From: Alphaproteobacteria bacterium UBA828
GTDB taxonomy: Bacteria > Pseudomonadota > Alphaproteobacteria > UBA828
Length of the DNA stretch: 6,294 nt
Direction of reading: 5' to 3'
Assembly: GCA_002296185.1 (NCBI GenBank)
Contig: DBHM01000007.1
Span: forward strand, 1 to 6,294
The notes beneath the pieces are model-generated. The model was not told where the DNA came from, ran no database searches, and saw only the letters and a program-made list of their open reading frames with translations. Position 1 is the stretch's first letter, and each line of letters begins with the position of its first letter. The position numbers and the translations under genes were made by a program. This document shows, piece after piece, positions 1-5,023 of the stretch.

Positions 1-186
1 AAGCGTAGGAATATACGTTTCAAATGCTATGAATTCACAAAATGAGCAACCCTAAAACTGATAACCTAAAGGTCGAAGGTAGTCTTTTAGGCTACCGCAG
101 ACTCAGGTTTAACTTTCATTTTATTGAGATACATAACAACAAAAACTTTGTTATTTTGTATAAATGCTAGAAGGTTAGTGTAAGTT
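1..186. other. Left-edge sequence with no supportable gene
   Basis: No convincing coding region is seen. Reading rightward, two frames stay open from the edge for a few codons and stop at 43-45 and 53-55; either could be the tail of a gene outside the window, but too little remains to decide. An imperfect stem at 78-96 (eight pairs including one G-U, three-base loop, inner arms GGTAG/CTACC) could terminate such a gene, but the sequence after it is only moderately T-rich. A short A+T stem (133-139 with 148-154) lies further on. Nothing else stands out. Confidence 0.5.
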
Positions 187-235
187 TGATTGGGGGACAA
201 AGTTACTCCTTTATTCTAACTTTGTCCCCCAATCA
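187..235. repeat. Perfect 19-bp inverted repeat with 11-nt loop, terminator-like
   Basis: Bases 187-205 are perfectly complementary to 217-235, around an 11-base loop at 206-216. The arms contain five consecutive G-C pairs (GGGGGACAAAG against CTTTGTCCCCC), so the hairpin would be very stable in RNA from either strand. It begins 15 bases after the stop of the leftward DUF3303-type gene, the usual place for a terminator. However, neither side has a true run of T on the transcript strand, so it is not a textbook intrinsic terminator. Other readings are a 3'-end-protecting stem, a bidirectional transcription barrier or a dispersed palindromic repeat. Confidence 0.7.
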
Positions 236-250
236 TAATATTCATTATCT

Positions 251-544
251 TTAGTTGAAATCTCCAGCCTCAGCTCTTTGTCCTAAAACTCCACCAATTG
301 TTTCATCATCAACAATAGCTGTAACTTTAATATCTATTAACCCATTCCAATCTAGTGCCCAACTAGCAAGTGCTGCAGAATTATCTGTTTCACAGATAGC
401 AAAGCCACCTGTACCATCAATATTGTGATATCGGGAAAGCATTTGAATACCTTCAGGAGGCATTCCACCGGTTGCCATGAATTTCTTAATTGTTGCGTTT
501 CGAGCCTGGGGACTGTGTGTCCACGCTAAAGTAAAAAGCATCAT
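251..544 (-). CDS. Small DUF3303-like protein, function unknown
   Basis: The 97-residue product begins MMLFTLAWTHSP and resembles the DUF3303 family: a short N-terminal strand, a helix leading into a 'TGGMPPEGI' turn, the 'GTGGFAICETDN' segment, then 'WALDWNGLIDIKVTAIVDDE'. That layout suggests a small alpha/beta fold like a dimeric ferredoxin-like barrel; this is inference. No signal peptide or membrane segment is seen, so it is probably cytosolic. The start is set by GGAG five bases before the ATG at 542-544; the frame is open upstream to 685, but those residues look unlike the family and there is no ribosome binding site. A second ATG at 539-541 is also possible. It lies 176 bp downstream of anmK on the same strand and is probably transcribed separately. 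The biochemical role is not known to me. Confidence 0.8.
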   Translation of the reverse strand: MMLFTLAWTHSPQARNATIKKFMATGGMPPEGIQMLSRYHNIDGTGGFAICETDNSAALASWALDWNGLIDIKVTAIVDDETIGGVLGQRAEAGDFN

Positions 545-720
545 TAATTCTCCAAGTTTTAAGTTTAAAGTAATTCTATAACTAAATACCAGTGTTTTAT
601 TAAATTGTCTTAATCTTTTAAGTTTTGATGCACATATGCATATAAGAATAACACATCTCGCCTTAATGGCCGTCTCGGTTTTCATTCAAACCAATCATAG
701 GCAATACGCCCCTACAATGG

Positions 721-1830
721 CTACAGATCTTTAGAAATTAGTATACCCCCAGTTTGAGGCTCCACTACTCCGGTAGTAGTCGGATAACTCAGCGGCAGAC
801 CGGCTGCAGACCTCACCGCAAGCCACCCGAACGCCTGCGCCTCAATTGCATCCCCGTCCCAACCAACAAATTCAGCGATCAAAACTTCTGAATTAAGCTG
901 GCTTCTTAATCCTGACAAAATTGTTAGGTTCTTCCTTCCCCCACCACACACAACCCAAGATAGGGGGGAAGAAGGCATAATATCGACACTCTTTACTATA
1001 GACTGAATAGTAAATTGAGCCAGAGTAGCAGCTCCATCAAAGTCACCTAAATCTTTTACTTCTGAAAGTTCAAAGTAGTCTCTATCAAGACTTTTAGGAG
1101 GAACTCTTAGAAAGTAAGGATCAGAAAGAAGTTTTAACAAAATATCTTGATCAACCTCTCCCATAGCAGAAAACTTTCCATCTTCGTCAAAATTGTAACC
1201 AAGTTTAGAATTTACCCAATCGTCTAAAAGAGCACACCCTGGACCTATATCAAAGGCTAAAAAATCTTCTATTTTTAAATCACTAAAACTAAAATTGCTC
1301 CCCATCCATGTCACATTACTTACACCACCAATATTTAAGACTGCGATCGGTTTTGACATATCCGCAGATAAAGCAGCGTGAAAAGCTGGAGTTAGAGGGG
1401 CACCTTGCCCTCCAGCCTTCAAGTCTGCATCACGGAAATTATGAACAACATTTATCCCAATACTTGAGGCTAGTTTTTGAGCATTACCAATTTGTATTGA
1501 TTTTGCCTTAATGGGATCATGGTTTATGGTGTGCCCATGAAAACCTACTACATATATGTCAGATTCTTTAAGTTCATAATCGGCTAATAAATCTTGCACT
1601 GCCAAAATATGTGCTTCTGTGATCAATTCTGAAGCAGCAGAAATGCTACCCAAGTCTTCACCCTCTGATTCACATGCTTTCTTAATTTTCTCACGAATAT
1701 AAGGGTCATAAGACCTATTGATAAAACCATGGAATTCTATTTTGGTAGAACCATCTGTACGAATAAGAGCAGCATCAACCCCATCCCTTGAAGTGCCGCT
1801 CATTAGCCCTACTGACCAAACTTCTCTCAT
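721..1830 (-). CDS. anmK: Anhydro-N-acetylmuramic acid kinase AnmK
   Basis: This cytosolic enzyme of peptidoglycan recycling opens the 1,6-anhydro ring of anhydroMurNAc and phosphorylates it with ATP, giving MurNAc-6-phosphate. The 369-residue protein has the usual family length. Visible in order are the nucleotide-binding loop GLMSGTSRDGVD (8-19), GFHGHTINHD (96-105), NFRDADLKAGGQGAPLTP (131-148), the second phosphate motif LNIGGVSN (165-172), AFDIGPGCALLDDW (192-205, whose Asp194 is probably the catalytic base), DRDYFE (249-254), DGAATL (265-270), the adenine-site VCGGGRKN (294-301) and the C-terminal GWDGDAIEAQAFGWLA (323-338). Position 15 is Arg where Leu or Met is common. The ATG at 1828-1830 fits the family N-terminus although no clear Shine-Dalgarno is visible. 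It is divergent from tyrS; anmK and tyrS are also neighbours in E. coli. It appears intact. Confidence 0.96.
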   Translation of the reverse strand: MREVWSVGLMSGTSRDGVDAALIRTDGSTKIEFHGFINRSYDPYIREKIKKACESEGEDLGSISAASELITEAHILAVQDLLADYELKESDIYVVGFHGHTINHDPIKAKSIQIGNAQKLASSIGINVVHNFRDADLKAGGQGAPLTPAFHAALSADMSKPIAVLNIGGVSNVTWMGSNFSFSDLKIEDFLAFDIGPGCALLDDWVNSKLGYNFDEDGKFSAMGEVDQDILLKLLSDPYFLRVPPKSLDRDYFELSEVKDLGDFDGAATLAQFTIQSIVKSVDIMPSSPLSWVVCGGGRKNLTILSGLRSQLNSEVLIAEFVGWDGDAIEAQAFGWLAVRSAAGLPLSYPTTTGVVEPQTGGILISKDL

Positions 1831-2000
1831 AGCCGCACCAAATTTAATATAAAGACTGCCAAAAAGTGTCCTCCCAAATAATCTTATAATAATAATTATT
1901 ATTTAAAGCCGCGTTGTCCAGGTTTATGAGTTATGCTACATGAGCTGTAGTTTAACAATATAACGCCAGACTATTACTGGTATAAAGTCGGTAAATCGCT
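1831..2000. promoter_or_regulatory. Divergent anmK/tyrS promoter region
   Basis: Both flanking genes read outward, so this 170-bp gap must hold both promoters. Leftward, TGGACA (complement of 1915-1920) resembles a -35 element, but the best -10-like match, TATTAT (complement of 1889-1894), is 20 bases away, which is long. Rightward, TATAAC at 1959-1964 is the best -10-like match, with only a poor -35. A perfect 16-bp A/T palindrome at 1888-1903 (AATAATAATTATTATT) sits on the anmK side and could be an operator or merely promoter melting sequence. No recognised operator is seen. The region is assigned from gene layout; individual elements are weak. Confidence 0.4.
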
Positions 2001-3266
2001 ATGGGCACTTACAGCTCGGAATTTTTGCATGTTCTATCCGAACGTGGCTATATACATCAGTGCACAAACACTGAGGGGCTTGATAAACTCGCCTTAAAGG
2101 AAAATATTAACGCTTACATTGGATTCGATTGCACAGCGGAGAGTTTGCACGTCGGTTCTCTAGTGCAAATAATGATGCTTAGATGGTTACAAAAAACAGG
2201 ACATAAACCTATAGTACTACTTGGGGGGGGGACAACTCAGATCGGAGACCCAAGTGGAAAAGATGAATCTCGAAAATTACTCACAAAGAAAACAATTGCC
2301 TCTAATAAAACGGGCATAAAAAAGTGTTTTGAGAACTTCTTATCTTTTGGAAACGGTTCAAACAAAGCTATTATTGTAGACAATGAAGACTGGCTAAGCT
2401 CACTTGAATATGTTCCATTTTTACGAGAAGTTGGTCGACACTTTTCTATTAATAGGATGCTTACGTTTGATAGTGTTAAATCTCGTTTAGATAGAGAACA
2501 ACCACTAACATTTCTCGAATTTAATTATATGATTCTTCAGGCCTATGACTTTATGGAACTTAACCATCGCTTAGACTGCAAACTGCAAATGGGAGGATCG
2601 GATCAATGGGGAAATATTGTCAATGGTGTTGAGTTAATACGAAGGACTACCAGTGAAGAAACCTTTGGTATAACAACACCCTTGATCACACTCTCTTCAG
2701 GAGAAAAAATGGGCAAAACCGCTAATGGAGCAGTATGGATAAATAGCAATTTACTCTCACCCTATGAGTATTGGCAGTTCTGGAGAAATACAGCAGATAA
2801 CGATGTAGGGCGTTTCTTGCGTTTATTTACTGAGTTACCACTTTCAGAGATAGTTAGGCTAGAGTCCCTTAAAAACTCAGAACTAAACGAAGCCAAAAAA
2901 CTACTGGCAAATGAAGCTACTACGCTTTGCCACGGATTAAAGGCAGCTGAAGATGCAGCTAAATCAGCAAAAGAAACATTTGAGAAAAATGGATTCGGTA
3001 ATGAACTACCCACTGTATCTATTTCGAAGCATAAACTCGAAAATGGAGTTCCACTGATTGAACTACTGGTTGATGATGAATATGGTTTAAACCTTGTTCA
3101 AAGTAAAAGTGAAGTCCGACGTCTAGTGCGAAATGGCGGAATAAAAGTTAATAACCAAACAGTAAAGGATGAGTCGAAGATTTTAAATAAATCAGATAGC
3201 ACCCAAAATAAAATTATTAAGATCTCAGTAGGCAAAAAAAGACATGCCATAGTGAAGGAACAATAA
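2001..3266 (+). CDS. tyrS: Tyrosyl-tRNA synthetase TyrRS
   Basis: This class I aminoacyl-tRNA synthetase charges tRNA-Tyr in the cytosol as a homodimer. The 421 residues match the bacterial TyrRS length. The Rossmann catalytic domain shows YIGFDCTAESLHVGSL (39-54, with HVGS as the HIGH signature), GGGTTQIGDPSGK (75-87), FNYMILQAYDF (174-184, tyrosine pocket with Tyr176, Gln180 and Asp183), GGSDQWGN (198-205) and the KMSKS loop as KMGKT (236-240), a form I associate with alphaproteobacteria. The C-terminal S4 RNA-binding domain covers roughly 350-415 (SKSEVRRLVRNGGIKVNN). The start fits the family N-terminus (SEFLHVLSERGYIHQ), though the Shine-Dalgarno is weak. A run of nine G (2223-2231) encodes Gly75-Gly77. 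The gene after it starts 2 nt beyond the stop, so the two are probably cotranscribed. Confidence 0.98.
   Translation: MGTYSSEFLHVLSERGYIHQCTNTEGLDKLALKENINAYIGFDCTAESLHVGSLVQIMMLRWLQKTGHKPIVLLGGGTTQIGDPSGKDESRKLLTKKTIASNKTGIKKCFENFLSFGNGSNKAIIVDNEDWLSSLEYVPFLREVGRHFSINRMLTFDSVKSRLDREQPLTFLEFNYMILQAYDFMELNHRLDCKLQMGGSDQWGNIVNGVELIRRTTSEETFGITTPLITLSSGEKMGKTANGAVWINSNLLSPYEYWQFWRNTADNDVGRFLRLFTELPLSEIVRLESLKNSELNEAKKLLANEATTLCHGLKAAEDAAKSAKETFEKNGFGNELPTVSISKHKLENGVPLIELLVDDEYGLNLVQSKSEVRRLVRNGGIKVNNQTVKDESKILNKSDSTQNKIIKISVGKKRHAIVKEQ
3255..3259 (+). promoter_or_regulatory. Ribosome binding site that supports a TTG start
   Basis: AAGGA lies inside the last codons of tyrS, nine bases before the TTG at 3269-3271. 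It supports that rare start codon for the dehydrogenase, because no in-frame ATG lies close by and the N-terminal residues up to TGGGRGIG are needed for the first strand of the fold. Confidence 0.65.
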
Positions 3267-3268
3267 AT

Positions 3269-4087
3269 TTGACGATAACTCTTGAAGGAAGATATGCACT
3301 AGTCACCGGCGGAGGCAGGGGAATAGGACGGGCAACAGCCATTGATATGGCCAAGAATGGTGCAACTGTAGCCATAGCTGATTTAGACGAAGAAAAAGCA
3401 AACGAGACTAAAGACCTAATTACTGAAATAGGCGCATCTTCACTAGTTATAAAAGCAGATGTAAGTGAAGAGAAAGAAGTAGATTATCTAATAAAGCAAA
3501 TCTCCATTCATTTTGAAGGAAAACTCGATATTCTAGTTGCAAATGCAGGAGTTCCAAATCACTGCGCTTTTTTAGAAATGTCTCTTCAAGAATGGGAGAG
3601 TATATTAAAAAATAACCTTACAAGTGCTTTTTTAACCGGCCAATCCGCTGCCAAAATTATGCGTTCTAGAAACTATGGTCGAATTGTCATGATAGGCTCT
3701 ATATCTGGACAAAGAGGGAGCTTTGGTAGAGCAGCCTACGGAACATCCAAGGCAGGTATTATGCAACTTGTTCGAGTAATGGCTGTTGAACTTGCGCCAC
3801 ATGGGATAACTGTAAATGCTGTTGCACCAGGACCCATAGACACTGGTATTACAAAGTTTGGCCCCTCACAAGAGAGCTCATACTTATCTAGAATACCTGC
3901 AGGCAAATTTGGAGCAGCTGAAGATGTAGCAAATGCTGTTACCTTTCTAGTCGATGAGCGTGCTTCCTATATTACTGGAAGCATAATAAATGTTGATGGT
4001 GGCTTTGATTCTGCCGGTCTTATGTTCTCATACGAAGAACTAAAATCTTTTAAAAGTGATGAAAGAGATAAAACAAAAAGTGATTAG
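3269..4087 (+). CDS. Classical short-chain dehydrogenase/reductase (SDR), substrate unknown
   Basis: The 272-residue protein is a classical SDR, a cytosolic NAD(P)-dependent oxidoreductase. It has the cofactor loop TGGGRGIG (13-20), Asp38 at the end of the second strand (IADLD), which in this family usually favours NAD(H), NAG (92-94), catalytic Asn115 or 116, catalytic Ser in GSISG (143-147), Tyr157 and Lys161 in YGTSK, APGPIDT (186-192) and the C-terminal YITGSIINVDGG (234-245). The catalytic tetrad is complete, so it should be active. It is FabG-like in outline, but nothing singles out a fatty-acid, sugar or hydroxybutyrate substrate. A charged tail of about 22 residues follows the core. 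The start is TTG, 2 nt after tyrS, which implies cotranscription and possibly translational coupling. A metabolic link to tyrosine charging is not evident. Confidence 0.93.
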   Translation: MTITLEGRYALVTGGGRGIGRATAIDMAKNGATVAIADLDEEKANETKDLITEIGASSLVIKADVSEEKEVDYLIKQISIHFEGKLDILVANAGVPNHCAFLEMSLQEWESILKNNLTSAFLTGQSAAKIMRSRNYGRIVMIGSISGQRGSFGRAAYGTSKAGIMQLVRVMAVELAPHGITVNAVAPGPIDTGITKFGPSQESSYLSRIPAGKFGAAEDVANAVTFLVDERASYITGSIINVDGGFDSAGLMFSYEELKSFKSDERDKTKSD

Positions 4088-4160
4088 AAATACTTGGTAA
4101 CTAATATATAAACAGCTTAATACCCTAAGTTTTGTTATCCCCATAAATTTTTGGAATCAA

Positions 4161-4523
4161 TTACTCTTCAGGATTCCATGATTCGTAGTCCCCAGTTGCT
4201 CGCTTACGTTGGCCATCACCCAGAACATGGCCAGGGGGCAAATACGCTTTATCTGTGCCCGTGGGATTTGGTCGATGGGGCTTCTCCCAAGACCTTACCT
4301 TTGAGAGAATTTCTGTTGGGGGCAAAGTATCAGTATTATGCAACCAACCGAACCACCCTGGTGGCACACTAGTAGCTTCATCGTCACCGGCAAACAGGAC
4401 CCACCGACGCTCTTTGTCGTGTTTTGCATGGCGACGATCTTTATAATATTTGTTTCCAAACTCATCCTGACCAACAAATTGACCATAAAGAATGGTAAAA
4501 ATTTTCGTACCTAAGCTAGGCAT
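4161..4523 (-). CDS. NDUFA12 (B17.2)-family complex I accessory subunit
   Basis: The 120-residue protein belongs to the NDUFA12 family, an accessory subunit of NADH:ubiquinone oxidoreductase known from mitochondria and alphaproteobacterial complex I, where it sits at the peripheral arm on the cytoplasmic side. Matching blocks are GTKIFTILYGQFVGQDEFGNKYY (5-27), RRWVLFAGDDEATSVPPGWFGWLHNTDTLPP (39-69), RPNPTGTDKAYLPPGHV (84-100) and the terminal GDYESWNP (111-118). It lacks a signal peptide. The ATG at 4521-4523 is chosen because AAGGG stands eight bases upstream and the family normally starts just before this region; a GTG ten codons further up has no ribosome binding site. It is convergent with the dehydrogenase gene and divergent from nrdJ, apparently monocistronic, and not next to the nuo operon in this window. 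Confidence 0.93.
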   Translation of the reverse strand: MPSLGTKIFTILYGQFVGQDEFGNKYYKDRRHAKHDKERRWVLFAGDDEATSVPPGWFGWLHNTDTLPPTEILSKVRSWEKPHRPNPTGTDKAYLPPGHVLGDGQRKRATGDYESWNPEE

Positions 4524-4604
4524 TAATTTAACCCTTAAAATTAGTCGACTCACAAGGAAGCCTGATTATTCATATTATTAAGCTCTCGAGACCCGATTCT
4601 GCCA

Positions 4605-4760
4605 ATCTTTTAACATTATTAATATAAATTTAAAAAAAACCCGAAAAAATAATTATAATATTAAGCCCCTACTTTAGCCAAAAATGAGCTTTATAAATCC
4701 AAAAATTACCCCTTTTTATTTATACAAAAAAATAAGTAAATAGCTCCAAGTCATTGAAAA
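4605..4760. other. A+T-rich intergenic tract
   Basis: This stretch between the NDUFA12 gene and nrdJ contains no open frame of substance. Bases 4621-4740 have 24 G or C out of 120 (20%), well below the flanking genes, with several runs of A or T. It can serve as easily melted or intrinsically bent promoter DNA for the two divergent genes. Apart from the promoter candidate listed separately, I see no specific element. Confidence 0.6.
4652..4681 (-). promoter_or_regulatory. Candidate promoter for the NDUFA12-family gene
   Basis: On the lower strand TATAAT (complement of 4652-4657) is a perfect -10 hexamer; TTGGCT (complement of 4676-4681) stands 18 bases upstream as a weak -35. The start site would be about 120 bases before the ATG. 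In such A+T-rich DNA a chance TATAAT is likely, so confidence is low. Confidence 0.3.
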
Positions 4761-4786
4761 TACTTAGTGTGTAATGGCTCATTCTA

Positions 4787-4795
4787 TTATCCACA
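4787..4795 (+). promoter_or_regulatory. DnaA box, exact consensus TTATCCACA
   Basis: TTATCCACA is an exact match to the strong DnaA-box consensus. It lies about 230 bp upstream of the nrdJ start, beside a second near-match. DnaA boxes are known in the E. coli nrdAB promoter, so control of ribonucleotide reductase by DnaA-ATP is a reasonable inference here, not a demonstrated fact. Confidence 0.55.
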
Positions 4796-4805
4796 TGCCC
4801 ACAGC

Positions 4806-4814
4806 TTATCCCCA
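4806..4814 (+). promoter_or_regulatory. DnaA box-like TTATCCCCA
   Basis: TTATCCCCA differs from TTATCCACA at one position and has the same orientation, starting 19 bp after the first box. Two same-strand copies so close are more suggestive than one, although each 9-mer alone is weak evidence. Confidence 0.4.
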
Positions 4815-4848
4815 GACCCATCCCACACTATCTGGTAGTTTGTCATAT

Positions 4849-4885
4849 TTTTGTCACAAAATGTTGTTGCTAAGCTATTTTGTGA
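4849..4885. repeat. Nested inverted repeats upstream of nrdJ
   Basis: Bases 4849-4861 form a 13-base palindrome TTTTGTCACAAAA centred on C4855. Its right part (TCACAAAAT, 4854-4862) is also perfectly complementary to ATTTTGTGA at 4877-4885, giving a 9-bp stem with a 14-base spacer. The elements lie between the DnaA-like and the NrdR-like boxes. They could bind a dimeric regulator, but I do not recognise the motif as that of a known factor. Confidence 0.45.
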
Positions 4886-4909
4886 AGCGTATGTTGTGCC
4901 CCCTATATA
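4880..4909 (+). promoter_or_regulatory. Candidate nrdJ promoter overlapping the first NrdR box
   Basis: TTGTGA at 4880-4885 (four of six matches to TTGACA) is followed after 18 bases by TATATA at 4904-4909. This -10 candidate lies inside the first NrdR-like palindrome, an arrangement that would let a repressor block RNA polymerase. An alternative -10 is TATAAG at 4957-4962, just after the second palindrome, but it has no good -35. Either choice places the NrdR-like boxes on the promoter. Confidence 0.4.
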
Positions 4910-4915
4910 TCGGGG
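4900..4915 (+). promoter_or_regulatory. NrdR box 1
   Basis: CCCCTATATATCGGGG is a 16-bp palindrome with a single mismatched pair. It has the NrdR-box core: C at position 4, T, ATATAT at 6-11 and G at 13 (family consensus about ACACTATATATTGTGT). NrdR is the zinc-finger/ATP-cone repressor of ribonucleotide reductase genes, which reads dATP/ATP levels. The location in front of nrdJ and the paired second box make this a confident assignment, although the outer C/G arms differ from the common ACA/TGT ends. Confidence 0.82.
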
Positions 4916-4930
4916 CTGCCGAAAGTTATA

Positions 4931-4946
4931 CCCCCATATATCGCAT
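4931..4946 (+). promoter_or_regulatory. NrdR box 2
   Basis: CCCCCATATATCGCAT repeats the core of box 1 (CCCC, ATATATCG) with a less perfect right arm. Its centre is exactly 31 bp from that of box 1, about three helical turns, the face-of-helix spacing typical of tandem NrdR boxes. It ends 77 bases before the nrdJ start codon. Confidence 0.8.
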
Positions 4947-5008
4947 TCATAAAGCTTATAAGGTCGTGAGATCGACTAAGTTAATGAGCCTAATAGTCTC
5001 TAGAACGC

Positions 5009-5015
5009 TGAGGAG
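5009..5015 (+). promoter_or_regulatory. Strong ribosome binding site of nrdJ
   Basis: TGAGGAG, with core AGGAG at 5011-5015, stands eight bases before the ATG at 5024-5026 and fixes the start of nrdJ. It is the best Shine-Dalgarno sequence in the window. Confidence 0.85.
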
Positions 5016-5023
5016 CAAAAAAT

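Noticed and set aside
44..80. tRNA-like stretch (CTGATAACCTAAAGGTCGAAGGT)
   Set aside because: It resembles the anticodon-to-variable-loop part of some tRNAs, but the flanking bases do not form an anticodon stem, and no acceptor stem or TTCGA arm follows.
1308..1511. Rightward open frame within anmK
   Set aside because: Antisense shadow of the well-supported anmK; no ribosome binding site or family resemblance.
2762..3013. Leftward open frame within tyrS
   Set aside because: Serine- and phenylalanine-rich antisense shadow of tyrS.
4088..4160. Terminator between the convergent SDR and NDUFA12 genes
   Set aside because: No stable stem-loop with a T-run could be found in these 73 bases, although transcription must end nearby.
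4151..4446. Rightward and second leftward open frames over the NDUFA12 gene
   Set aside because: Other-frame shadows; only the leftward frame ending at 4161 shows a conserved protein family.
4605..4814. Possible replication origin (A+T-rich tract plus two DnaA-like boxes)
   Set aside because: Only two boxes are visible, and there is no neighbouring dnaA, dnaN, parAB or hemE. Regulation of the adjacent nrdJ explains them better.
4886..5023. Cobalamin riboswitch in the nrdJ leader
   Set aside because: The leader is short, and no B12-box-like GCCACTG or multi-stem structure is seen. B12 riboswitches usually control B12-independent reductases.
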